Shown: in pieces, positions 1 through 6,284 of the stretch
How the letters are laid out: the number at the start of each line of letters is the position of its first letter
Position numbering within the stretch: the stretch's first letter is position 1
DNA from: Sphingomonas sp.
GTDB lineage: Bacteria > Pseudomonadota > Alphaproteobacteria > Sphingomonadales > Sphingomonadaceae
Direction: 5' to 3'
Assembly (NCBI GenBank): GCA_030146605.1
Contig: JASLBO010000365.1
Span: 1 to 10,243, forward strand
DNA length: 10,243 nt
The notes under the pieces: model-generated
Seen by the model: the letters and a program-made list of their open reading frames with translations, nothing else
What the model was told of the DNA's origin: nothing
Database searches by the model: none
Translations under genes and position numbers: made by a program

Positions 1-31
1 GCCCCTCTCCCGACCACGCTATGCTCGGCCA

Positions 32-55
32 CCCTCTCCCCTGAAGGGGAAAGGG
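32..55. repeat. C/G-rich hairpin after the membrane protein gene; dispersed repeat or terminator
   Basis: A 10-bp stem (32-41 pairing with 46-55, one T-G wobble or mismatch depending on strand) encloses a 4-nt loop. It begins 7 bases past the stop codon of the minus-strand gene ending at 62. The word CCCTCTCCC occurs here (32-40) and again at 3-11, so the left edge is probably part of a larger palindromic repeat that continues outside the window. No T-run follows the stem on either strand, so it is not a textbook intrinsic terminator. From memory, similar CCCTCTCCC/GGGAGAGGG elements are scattered between genes in sphingomonads and other high-GC proteobacteria; that assignment is inference. 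Confidence 0.5.
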
Positions 56-61
56 AAACAA

Positions 62-1183
62 TCAGGCCAACGCCAGCTGCTGGGTGGGCGGCAGCCGGCC
101 TTCGAGGTCCGCACCCAGAAGACCAACGACGTTCCGCCGCATCGGCTGCCAGAATGCCGAGAGCGTGAGCAGGGCCGATCCGATCACCAAAGCCGTCAAC
201 GCCGCTGCCAGTTCGACTGCGCCGCTCTGCTCGAACAGGGCGTACATCGCCCACAATACATAGACCAGGCTCGACACCAGCAAGGCGCGCCGGTCGATCG
301 CCAGCGCCACGGTGCCGAACACGATGTAGAGCGCGATCACCACGCCGGCCCTCGGTGCGCCGATGTCGCCGTCGAACACTCCGAGCATGTGGAAGATCGG
401 GTGCGCGATCAGCGGCGCCGCCGCGAGATGGAGCCAGAAGGCGACGTCCGAGCGGCGCGTGCGGCGCTCGCGGTCCGAAATGTCCCAGCGCATCGCGAAG
501 ACGAAGACCAGCACGCCTGCGATCAGCAGCATCGAATTGAGCGAGTCCTGCGAAGCGGGGACGAACGCCGTGATTGCTCCCACCGCTACGGCGACGAGCG
601 CGAGCGCACCCACTGCGACGGTGATCGGCACCATGAACCGGCGCCAGTGCAGCCATGTCGCGCCGGCGGTGACGATCCCGGTGACGATCCCGATCGCGCC
701 GGCAAGCTGGCGATGCTGGATCTCGGTGGTGAGGCCGAACTGCTCCGAAAGCCACGGCGCATTGGCACCCCAGATCGCGCCCAGCCCTGCGAAGATGCCG
801 CCGGCGAAGCCGAGCAGCAGCAGGATGCTGGGAAGCGCCATGCGGCGTTGCCGGGTGAAATATTCGGCGAGCAGCCAGCTGGTGATCGACACCGCGAACC
901 CACCGAACGCCACGGCGACGCCGATCTGGCGCGGGCCTTCATTGGCGTCGAGATCCATGATCCTGGCGCCGATATAAAAGCCGATCCAGCCGACCGCGAC
1001 GAGGATCAGAATCGACGCGATCCCGACGAAGATGTCGTTGAAGCCGGACAGCAACCGGAAGCTCTCCTCGTCGACGGTGGGGGTTGATCGGCTCGCGGCT
1101 ACATGGTTCCTGAGGGCGGCCGCGGCATCTGGCGAGATCGCTCCCGCCTCCACCGCGCCTGTCAGGTCGCTTTCGCTGTACAT
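62..1183 (-). CDS. Polytopic inner-membrane protein of unknown function
   Basis: This encodes 373 residues that I cannot assign to a characterised family. The N-terminal 45 residues are soluble and look helical, with acidic and Ala-rich character (MYSESDLTGAVEAGAIS at the start). About ten hydrophobic segments follow, roughly at residues 50-73, 86-108, 116-138, 158-178, 184-208, 217-231, 246-266, 278-296, 301-316 and 322-344. A basic loop (DRERRTRRSD, 237-246) probably faces the cytoplasm. A short N-terminal helical domain before many TM helices recalls DUF2157-type membrane proteins, but I saw no diagnostic motif. The ATG at 1183 is preferred over an in-frame TTG at 1189, because AGGAGG (1191-1196) lies 7 nt before the ATG and almost touches the TTG. 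The gene follows the SDR gene after a 65-bp gap with its own operator-like palindrome, so it may be transcribed independently. It is certainly a real gene; its function is unknown. Confidence 0.85.
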   Translation of the reverse strand: MYSESDLTGAVEAGAISPDAAAALRNHVAASRSTPTVDEESFRLLSGFNDIFVGIASILILVAVGWIGFYIGARIMDLDANEGPRQIGVAVAFGGFAVSITSWLLAEYFTRQRRMALPSILLLLGFAGGIFAGLGAIWGANAPWLSEQFGLTTEIQHRQLAGAIGIVTGIVTAGATWLHWRRFMVPITVAVGALALVAVAVGAITAFVPASQDSLNSMLLIAGVLVFVFAMRWDISDRERRTRRSDVAFWLHLAAAPLIAHPIFHMLGVFDGDIGAPRAGVVIALYIVFGTVALAIDRRALLVSSLVYVLWAMYALFEQSGAVELAAALTALVIGSALLTLSAFWQPMRRNVVGLLGADLEGRLPPTQQLALA

Positions 1184-1190
1184 GGGCAAT

Positions 1191-1196
1191 CCTCCT
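1191..1196 (-). promoter_or_regulatory. Strong Shine-Dalgarno AGGAGG that fixes the membrane-protein start
   Basis: The minus strand reads AGGAGG, then seven bases, then the ATG at 1183. This is the best ribosome binding site in the window. It decides for the ATG over the upstream TTG at 1189, which would leave only about one base of spacing. Confidence 0.8.
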
Positions 1197-1210
1197 GTTG
1201 TGAGGTCCGC

Positions 1211-1228
1211 CTAGCACAAGTGTGTTAG
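1211..1228. promoter_or_regulatory. Operator-like 18-bp palindrome upstream of the membrane protein gene
   Basis: CTAGCACAAGTGTGTTAG fits the symmetric pattern CTAnCACAnnTGTGnTAG, with 14 of 18 positions symmetric. Its right end is 27 bp into the intergenic gap on the gene side, and its left end is 27 bp before the ATG at 1183. Length, spacing and position suit a dimeric helix-turn-helix repressor such as a TetR-family protein, but no regulator gene is in the window. A possible -35 (TTGCCT on the minus strand, 1236-1231) lies just upstream, so the palindrome would cover the spacer and -10 region. The operator function is inferred from symmetry and position only. Confidence 0.45.
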
Positions 1229-1248
1229 TGAGGCAATACGCCAGTACG

Positions 1249-2136
1249 CTACTGCAGCCGCGACATGATCGATATGGTCTGCTCGGCGCCCGAATTGGGG
1301 ACGATCTCGCCCGCGCGGTCGATGATCTCGGCCCATTGCGCGGCGACGCTCTCGGGAGTGGGCTCGGCCAGCTTCGCGCCGGGCGTCAAGGTCACGTAGG
1401 CCGCCTGCACCACGCCGGCGCCGGCACCGATGATCATGTTGGTCGGCGCATCCTCGGATACGAGGAACAGTGCCGCCGGGGCGACATTTTCGGGCGCGAA
1501 GGCCTTGAACGCTGCTTCGGGGAAGATGTCCTCGGTCATCCGCGTTCCCGCGACCGGGGCGATCGTGTTAACCTTGATCCCGTATCTGGCACCTTCGAGG
1601 TGCAGTGTCTTGGCCAGCCCGGCGAGCCCGAGCTTGGCCGCGCCGTAATTCGCCTGGCCGAAATTCCCGAACAGCCCGGTCGAGGAGGCGGTCATCAGGA
1701 TGCGCCCGTAATTCTGCGCGCGCATCGTTTCCCACACTGCCCGGGTGGCATTGGCCGATCCGTTGAGATGGACATCGACGACGAAGCGGAAATCCTCCGG
1801 CTCCATCTTGGCGAAGCTCTTGTCACGGAGCACGCCGGCATTGTTGATGAGGATATCGACGCGCCCCCAGCGCGCCCTGGCGGCTTCGACCATCGCGACC
1901 ATCTGGTCATATTCGGTGACGCTGCCGCCGTTCGAAAAGGCTTCGCCGCCCAGAGCCGCGATCTCGTCGACCACCTTGAGCGCCGCATCCGAATGGCCGG
2001 TGCCGTCGCGCCCGCCGCCGAGATCGTTGACCACGACCCTGGCGCCGCGCCGCGCGAGTTCGAGCGCATAAGCGCGGCCCAGGCCGCCACCCGCGCCGGT
2101 GACGATGGCGACGCGATCGTCGAAACTTATGGTCAT
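1249..2136 (-). CDS. Short-chain dehydrogenase, (3R)-hydroxyacyl-CoA dehydrogenase type
   Basis: This 295-residue classical SDR closely resembles the dehydrogenase domain of peroxisomal multifunctional enzyme type 2 / HSD17B4 and its stand-alone bacterial relatives. Those use NAD+ to oxidise 3-hydroxyacyl-CoA-like substrates in the cytoplasm. The sequence shows the dinucleotide-binding TGAGGGLG (13-20), [17 protein letters not shown] (34-50; Asp38 suggests preference for NAD over NADP), NNAG (98-101), a Ser pair at 151-152 and the catalytic Tyr164-x3-Lys168 in [20 protein letters not shown] follows near 192-203. About 50 C-terminal residues past the Rossmann core are typical of this subgroup. 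The ATG at 2136 has GGAG 8 nt upstream, inside a perfect inverted repeat. The gene stands between genes of unknown function. A role in fatty-acid, steroid or aromatic acyl-CoA breakdown is a family-level inference, and the exact substrate is unknown. Confidence 0.88.
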   Translation of the reverse strand: MTISFDDRVAIVTGAGGGLGRAYALELARRGARVVVNDLGGGRDGTGHSDAALKVVDEIAALGGEAFSNGGSVTEYDQMVAMVEAARARWGRVDILINNAGVLRDKSFAKMEPEDFRFVVDVHLNGSANATRAVWETMRAQNYGRILMTASSTGLFGNFGQANYGAAKLGLAGLAKTLHLEGARYGIKVNTIAPVAGTRMTEDIFPEAAFKAFAPENVAPAALFLVSEDAPTNMIIGAGAGVVQAAYVTLTPGAKLAEPTPESVAAQWAEIIDRAGEIVPNSGAEQTISIMSRLQ

Positions 2137-2169
2137 AGGAAGCGCTCCGGTGCTTTGGAGCGCTTCCTA
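2136..2169. promoter_or_regulatory. Perfect 13-bp inverted repeat overlapping the SDR start codon
   Basis: The arms at 2136-2148 and 2157-2169 are exact reverse complements, separated by 8 bases. On the transcribed strand the second arm carries the likely Shine-Dalgarno GGAG and ends on the A of the ATG. As RNA it would form a very stable 13-bp hairpin hiding the ribosome binding site. As DNA, each arm contains the palindrome AGCGCT within a near-palindromic GGAAGCGCTCC, so the element could also be two adjacent dimer-binding sites about 19 bp centre to centre. It therefore looks like an operator or an RNA translational switch. No T-run follows, and a terminator here would have to sit on a start codon, so termination is unlikely. 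Confidence 0.6.
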
Positions 2170-2207
2170 GACAAATTCACCCAAGGCTGACAGCCCCGGG
2201 GTTTGGC

Positions 2208-2720
2208 TCAACGGCCACCACGCTGGCGGCACTGATCCTTCACGGTGCGCGAGCAGGGCGGATAATCGGCCGCTGCGGCCGGGGCAGGGCTCGATGCGGT
2301 GGTCGCGCCGGCGGTTCCGGTGGCGTTCCAGTTCGAGCCGGTAGTGCCGGTCGTACCCGTAGCGTCACTCGTACCCGCGGTACCCGCGGTACCCGTAGTA
2401 CCTGTCGTGTCAGTGGATCCGGTCGTACCCGCCGTGCCGGTGGTGCCGGCCGTACCCGTCGTGTCGGTCCCCGTCGTACCCATCGTCCCGGCAGTGCCTG
2501 CCGTTCCGGAGGTTCCGGTCGAATCCGTGGTATCGGTGGTCGTGCCCGAACCGGTCGTGCCCGTCGTCGGGTCGGATGGCGGCGTGTTGGGATCAGGCGT
2601 CGTCGTCCCAGGCGTATCCTGGCCGGTCGTCGCGGGCGGGGTGGTCTGCTGCGGGGTCTGCTGGGCGGCAGCCGTGCCGCCGATTGCGGCGAGAGCGGCC
2701 GCTAATGCGATAAGCTTCAT
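2208..2720 (-). CDS. Secreted Thr/Gly-repeat protein with a short Cys-containing C-terminal tail
   Basis: This 170-residue protein of unknown function begins with a clear Sec signal peptide ([20 protein letters not shown], likely cut after Ala19), so the mature protein is periplasmic or extracellular. Residues 20-51 are rich in Pro, Thr and Gln. Residues 52-140 are a low-complexity run of three-residue units of the TGT, AGT and TTG kind. After an Ala/Pro linker, the tail [18 protein letters not shown] (153-170) holds the only two cysteines, spaced C-x7-C. That tail is the only part that looks like a conserved domain; I recall similar tails on small sphingomonad exported proteins but cannot verify it. 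The ATG at 2720 has AGGAG 8 nt upstream. It lies 79 bp after phoB and could be read through from the pho operon or have its own promoter. The clean reading frame and good ribosome site argue that it is real. Confidence 0.72.
   Translation of the reverse strand: MKLIALAAALAAIGGTAAAQQTPQQTTPPATTGQDTPGTTTPDPNTPPSDPTTGTTGSGTTTDTTDSTGTSGTAGTAGTMGTTGTDTTGTAGTTGTAGTTGSTDTTGTTGTAGTAGTSDATGTTGTTGSNWNATGTAGATTASSPAPAAAADYPPCSRTVKDQCRQRGGR
2301..2567. repeat. Degenerate 9-bp coding repeat (Thr/Gly/Ala triplets)
   Basis: A short-period repeat encodes the Thr/Gly-rich middle of the secreted protein. The cleanest part is at 2371-2406, where four consecutive 9-mers read GTACCCGCG, GTACCCGCG, GTACCCGTA and GTACCTGTC on the plus strand. 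Elsewhere codon variation has blurred the units. The repeat keeps the frame, which fits selection on the protein and copy-number change by slippage. Confidence 0.7.
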
Positions 2721-2728
2721 CCAAGCTT

Positions 2729-2733
2729 CTCCT
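2729..2733 (-). promoter_or_regulatory. Ribosome binding site (AGGAG) of the Thr/Gly-repeat protein
   Basis: AGGAG on the minus strand lies 8 nt before the ATG at 2720. It supports that start, which is also where the signal peptide begins, over longer in-frame extensions that would overlap phoB. Confidence 0.7.
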
Positions 2734-2745
2734 GAATTGGTCTTC

Positions 2746-2764
2746 GGACGCAGCATCAGCGTCC
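2746..2764. other. Small hairpin between phoB and the next gene
   Basis: GGACGC (2746-2751) and GCGTCC (2759-2764) form a 6-bp perfect stem around a 7-nt loop, 36 bp after the phoB stop codon. It could mark the 3' end of the pho transcript or attenuate read-through. No T-run follows on the minus strand, so an intrinsic terminator is only a weak possibility. Confidence 0.3.
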
Positions 2765-2799
2765 AACCTGACCAACGCAGGAGAAAGTCGATTGGGTCC

Positions 2800-3492
2800 T
2801 CAGTTCCCCGCGTCCAGGGCATAGCCCGCCGAACGGACCGTGCGGATGATGTCGGGGCGATCGCCATTGTTGATCGCCTTGCGCAGCCGCCGGATGTGGA
2901 CGTCGACCGTGCGCGATTCGATGTCGCTGTCGTGCCCCCACACCGCGTCGAGCAGCCGCTCGCGCGAGAAAACCCAGCCCGGATGCTCGAGGAAGTGCTT
3001 GAGCAGGCGGAATTCGGTCGGCCCGAGCGAGATCACTTCGCCACCGCGGCGGACCTTGTGGCCGACAGTATCCATCTCGATGTCGGAATAGCTCAGCGCC
3101 TCGCCGGCCAGCGCCGGCCGCACCCGCCGCAGAACCGCGCCGACGCTCGCCACCAGCTCGCGCGGAGAGAAGGGCTTGGTGACATAGTCGTCGGCGCCGG
3201 TCTCGAGCCCGCGCACGCGATCCTCTTCCTCGCCGCGCGCAGTCAGCATGATGATCGGGATATTGGCGGTCTCGGGCATACGGCGCAGGCGCCGGCAGAC
3301 CTCGATGCCCGAAAGCCCCTCGACCATCCAGTCGAGCAGGACGATGTCGGGGGTCGCTTCCTTGGCGAGCAGCAAGGCCTCCTCGCCATCGGGTGTGTGC
3401 TTGACCTCGTAATCCTCGCGCTTGAAGTGCCACGTCACCAGTTCGGCAATCGCGGCGTCGTCCTCGACCAGCAGCATCTTAACCCGGGCCAT
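2800..3492 (-). CDS. phoB: Phosphate regulon response regulator PhoB
   Basis: This 230-residue OmpR/PhoB-class transcription factor has the usual family length. The receiver domain (about 5-122) shows the acidic pocket Glu10-Asp11-Asp12, phospho-acceptor Asp54 in [10 protein letters not shown], Thr84 in [11 protein letters not shown], and Lys106 in [13 protein letters not shown]. The C-terminal winged helix (about 133-227) shows [20 protein letters not shown] and the recognition helix [14 protein letters not shown] (194-207). The closing wing is [12 protein letters not shown]. When phosphorylated by PhoR it should bind Pho boxes and activate phosphate-scavenging genes, including this operon. 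The ATG at 3492 is supported by AAGGA 7 nt upstream, which overlaps the phoU stop codon. The gap to phoU is 10 nt. PhoB is at the far end of the operon from its kinase. The call is firm from full-length motif agreement and context. Confidence 0.97.
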   Translation of the reverse strand: MARVKMLLVEDDAAIAELVTWHFKREDYEVKHTPDGEEALLLAKEATPDIVLLDWMVEGLSGIEVCRRLRRMPETANIPIIMLTARGEEEDRVRGLETGADDYVTKPFSPRELVASVGAVLRRVRPALAGEALSYSDIEMDTVGHKVRRGGEVISLGPTEFRLLKHFLEHPGWVFSRERLLDAVWGHDSDIESRTVDVHIRRLRKAINNGDRPDIIRTVRSAGYALDAGN

Positions 3493-3499
3493 ATACGCG

Positions 3500-3504
3500 T
3501 CCTT
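3500..3504 (-). promoter_or_regulatory. Ribosome binding site of phoB, overlapping the phoU stop
   Basis: The minus strand reads TAAGGA, so the phoU stop TAA runs into the AAGGA that serves the phoB ATG 7 nt later. A ribosome ending phoU sits on the phoB ribosome site, which favours coupled translation of the two regulators. Confidence 0.7.
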
Positions 3505-4192
3505 ATGCCGTTGCCGCTTCGTCGGCCAGATAGCGGCCGGTAGCGGCGAAATAGACCATTTCGGCGACATTGGTCGCGTGATCGCCGATCCGCTCGATAT
3601 TCTTCGCGACGAACAGCAGATGCGCAACCTGGCTGATCGTGCGCGGATTCTCGACCATGAAGGTCACGAGCGTCCGGAAGATCGAATCATAGAAATCGTC
3701 GAGTGCGGTATCGCGGACGCAGATCTCCGCCGCGGCCTCGGCATCGCGCGAAGCAAAGGCGTCGAGCACGTCGTGGACCATGTCGCTCGCCATCCGTGCC
3801 ATTGCCGGCAGCAGCGAAAGCGCCTCGATCCGGTCCTCGCCCTCGGCGTGGATCAACGGCACGCGCTTGGCGACGTTCTTGGCATAGTCGCCGATCCGTT
3901 CGACCACCGCCGCGATCTTGAGCGCCGCGATCACCTCGCGCAGATCGTCGGCCATCGGCGCGCGGAGCGCTATGACGCGGACGACGAGCTTCTCGACCTC
4001 GCCCTCGATCGCGTCGATCTGCTTGTCCTTCCGGCGGACCTCCTCGGCGAGCGCGGTGTCGCCGCGCTGCAACGCCTTCATCGCGTCGTGAATCGCCTGC
4101 TCGGCGAGGCCGCCCATCTGGCTGATCAATGCGCGGAGCTGCTTGATGTCCTGGTCGAACGCCTTGACGGTATGTTCCTGGCCGTTCCCCAT
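3503..4192 (-). CDS. phoU: Phosphate signalling protein PhoU
   Basis: This 229-residue all-helical cytoplasmic protein consists of two repeated three-helix PhoU domains. Each repeat carries the metal-binding signature: VERIGDYAKNVAKR (97-110; Glu98, Asp102, Asn106) and IERIGDHATNVAEM (199-212; Glu200, Asp204, Asn208). In the family, PhoU relays the state of the PstSCAB transporter to PhoR and keeps the kinase off when phosphate is plentiful; loss usually gives constitutive Pho expression. The ATG at 4192 shares its first base with the pstB stop (TAATG). GGAAGG (4206-4201 on the minus strand), inside the end of pstB, lies 8 nt before the ATG. Length matches typical bacterial PhoU (about 220-240). 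The call is firm. Confidence 0.97.
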   Translation of the reverse strand: MGNGQEHTVKAFDQDIKQLRALISQMGGLAEQAIHDAMKALQRGDTALAEEVRRKDKQIDAIEGEVEKLVVRVIALRAPMADDLREVIAALKIAAVVERIGDYAKNVAKRVPLIHAEGEDRIEALSLLPAMARMASDMVHDVLDAFASRDAEAAAEICVRDTALDDFYDSIFRTLVTFMVENPRTISQVAHLLFVAKNIERIGDHATNVAEMVYFAATGRYLADEAATA

Positions 4193-4959
4193 TAGCCGTA
4201 CCTTCCGGTGATATAGTCTTTGGTTCGCTCTTCGCGGGGCGTCGTGAAAATCTGGTCGGTATCGCCATATTCCACCAGCGTCCCGAGGTGGAAGAACGCC
4301 GTACGCTGGCTCACCCGCGCCGCCTGCTGCATGTTGTGCGTGACGATTGCGATCGCATAGCGGCCGCGCAGTTCGTGGATCAGTTCCTCGATCTTGGCGG
4401 TGGCGATCGGATCGAGCGCCGAGGCGGGCTCGTCCATCAGGATCACTTCGGGATCGACGGCGATGGCCCGCGCGATGCACAGTCGCTGCTGCTGGCCGCC
4501 GGAGAGCGCAGTGCCGCTGTCCTGCAGCCGGTCTTTCACTTCCTCCCACAACCCCGCGCGCTTGAGCGAGCGCTCGACCATCGCGTCGAGGTCGGGCTTG
4601 GACGGCGCCAGACCGTGGATGCGCGGGCCATAGGCCACATTCTCGTAGATCGACTTGGGAAACGGGTTGGGCTTCTGGAACACCATGCCCACTCGGGCGC
4701 GCAATTGCACAACGTCCATCGCCGACGAATAGATATTCTGGCCGTCGAGCATGATCTCGCCGGTGACCCGCGCGCTGGGGATGGTGTCGTTCATCCGGTT
4801 GAGCGTGCGCAGAAACGTCGACTTGCCGCAGCCCGAAGGGCCGATAAACGCGGTCACCTTGTCCATCGCGATGTCGATCGACACGTCCTTCACGGCTTGT
4901 TTGTCGCCGTAAAAGACGCTCACGCCGCGGGCGGACATCTTGTGGGGAGTCTCGGTCAT
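4192..4959 (-). CDS. pstB: Phosphate import ATP-binding protein PstB
   Basis: This 255-residue ABC ATPase powers high-affinity phosphate uptake on the cytoplasmic face of PstC-PstA. All motifs are intact: Walker [10 protein letters not shown] (40-48), Q-loop Gln95 in [21 protein letters not shown], signature LSGGQQQR (152-159), Walker B VILMDEP (172-178, Glu177 catalytic), D-loop ASALDP, and H-loop His208 in [13 protein letters not shown]. The FQKPNPFP motif and the LNRMND stretch near residue 53 are characteristic of PstB rather than of other ABC ATPases. Length equals the family norm. The ATG at 4959 is the first base of overlap with the pstA stop (TGATG). I saw no good Shine-Dalgarno there, so re-initiation after pstA translation is likely. 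The call is firm. Confidence 0.98.
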   Translation of the reverse strand: MTETPHKMSARGVSVFYGDKQAVKDVSIDIAMDKVTAFIGPSGCGKSTFLRTLNRMNDTIPSARVTGEIMLDGQNIYSSAMDVVQLRARVGMVFQKPNPFPKSIYENVAYGPRIHGLAPSKPDLDAMVERSLKRAGLWEEVKDRLQDSGTALSGGQQQRLCIARAIAVDPEVILMDEPASALDPIATAKIEELIHELRGRYAIAIVTHNMQQAARVSQRTAFFHLGTLVEYGDTDQIFTTPREERTKDYITGRYG

Positions 4960-6284
4960 CACCAGCGGGTCTCGAATCTGTTGCGAAGATAGATGGCCAA
5001 GCCATTCATGGCGAGCAGGAACACCAGCAGCACGATGATCGCGGCGCTGGTCTTCTCGACGAAGCCGCGGCTGACTTCGTCGGACCACAGGAAGATCTGC
5101 ACCGGCAGCACGGTGGCGGGATCGGTGAACCCGCCCGGCGGCGTGACGATGAAGGCGCGCATGCCGATCAGCAGCAACGGCGCGGTCTCGCCCAGCGCGC
5201 GCGCCATGCCGATGATCGTGCCGGTCAGGATGCCCGGCATCGCCAGCGGCAATACGTGATGGAACACCACCTGGATCGGGCTCGCGCCGATGCCCAAAGC
5301 GGCGTCGCGGATCGATGGCGGCACCGATTTGATCGCGTTGCGGCTGGCGATGACGATCACCGGCATGATCATCAGCGCCAGCGTCAGCCCGCCGACCAAT
5401 GCCGCCGAGCGCGGCAGCAGCGGCCCGAACTGATAGCCGAACACGCTCCAGCTGCCGAGGAACACCGCCAGCCCGAGCAGGCCGAAGATGATCGAGGGGA
5501 CCGCCGCGAGATTGTTGATCGAGACTTCGATCAGGTCGGTCCAGCGGTTCTTCGGCGCATATTCCTCGAGATAGATCGCCGAGAGCACGCCGACCGGGAA
5601 GGCGATCAGGAAGGTCACCGCCATCGTCAGCAGCGAACCCTTGAGCGCCCCCCAGATGCCGACCGCCACGGGATCGGTCGAATCGGACTCGTACAGGAAG
5701 TCGGTGTTGAAATGCCGTGACAGCGCACCCGCCTGCTGCAGCCTGGCGACGGTCGCCTTGGTCTCGGCATTGCCGTCGCCGCGCGCCGCCTGGTCGATCT
5801 CGGTCGAGGCGGGCACATGGATGCTCGTCTTGCGGTCGAGAATCGTCGGGTCCGCCTTGATGGCTTCGCGAACGCGCAGCCAGGCGTTCTCGGAGATGAA
5901 TTCCTCTCCGCCGGCCCCGAACGCGGTCGCCGCCGCGCCCTTGACGGCATTTTCCAGCCCCGCGCCCGCCAGCGCGAGATCCGCCGCGGGCGTGCTGAGC
6001 TGGTTGCGCTCGAGGATCATCCCGGCCGCCGGAAAGTCGATCGGCAGCGCCACGTCGGTGCGCGTAAAGCCGCGCCAGCCGTTCGCCACCATCGTGATCA
6101 GCAGGAAGGCGAGGAACGCCGCCGACAGCGTAACCGCCGCCAGCCCGAAGAAGCGGAAGCGCCGCTCGCGGGAATAGCGCCTGCGAATGCGCTTCTGCAT
6201 CGCCGAGGTGGTCCAGTCGGTCGGCGCGCGCTCGGCGGGCTCGCCGGAGCCCGTCGGCAGCTGGGGGACGAGCGACTTACTCAT
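4959..6284 (-). CDS. pstA: Phosphate ABC transporter permease PstA with N-terminal extension
   Basis: This 441-residue inner-membrane permease is one half of the phosphate channel. The C-terminal part (about 210-435) is the standard PstA permease: [20 protein letters not shown] at 211, then the family stretch [20 protein letters not shown] and [16 protein letters not shown], the ATPase-contact loop [15 protein letters not shown] (325-339) with [11 protein letters not shown], and [12 protein letters not shown] (360-371). About 190 residues precede it: a basic cytoplasmic start, one TM helix (about 46-67) and a roughly 140-residue soluble, probably periplasmic segment. This makes the protein far longer than E. 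coli PstA (296). Such an extension is known in alphaproteobacterial PstA; I believe it is the one named DUF3333. The ATG at 6284 overlaps the pstC stop by 8 nt (ATGAGTAA), with GGGAAG just upstream. The call is firm. Confidence 0.97.
   Translation of the reverse strand: MSKSLVPQLPTGSGEPAERAPTDWTTSAMQKRIRRRYSRERRFRFFGLAAVTLSAAFLAFLLITMVANGWRGFTRTDVALPIDFPAAGMILERNQLSTPAADLALAGAGLENAVKGAAATAFGAGGEEFISENAWLRVREAIKADPTILDRKTSIHVPASTEIDQAARGDGNAETKATVARLQQAGALSRHFNTDFLYESDSTDPVAVGIWGALKGSLLTMAVTFLIAFPVGVLSAIYLEEYAPKNRWTDLIEVSINNLAAVPSIIFGLLGLAVFLGSWSVFGYQFGPLLPRSAALVGGLTLALMIMPVIVIASRNAIKSVPPSIRDAALGIGASPIQVVFHHVLPLAMPGILTGTIIGMARALGETAPLLLIGMRAFIVTPPGGFTDPATVLPVQIFLWSDEVSRGFVEKTSAAIIVLLVFLLAMNGLAIYLRNRFETRW

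Noticed and set aside
1242..1254. Small inverted repeat CAGTA-CGC-TACTG across the SDR stop codon
   Set aside because: It has five base pairs with a 3-nt loop and no T-run; this size is expected by chance.
1222..2190. 322-codon plus-strand open frame opposite the SDR gene
   Set aside because: The minus-strand SDR has all catalytic motifs; this frame is its mirror with no domain of its own.
2185..2201. GGCT-GAC-AGCC and CCCCGGGG symmetry after the Thr/Gly-repeat gene, and a CTGTCAG half-site on the minus strand
   Set aside because: The stem is only 4-5 bp with no T-run, so no terminator call. The half-site has no second heptamer at the right spacing, so it is not a Pho box.
2299..3543. 414-codon plus-strand open frame opposite the Thr/Gly-repeat gene and phoB
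   Set aside because: It is antisense to two well-supported genes. Its Val/Pro-rich first part is just the reverse reading of the Thr/Gly repeat, and the rest has the biased look of the third-position GC shadow common in high-GC DNA.
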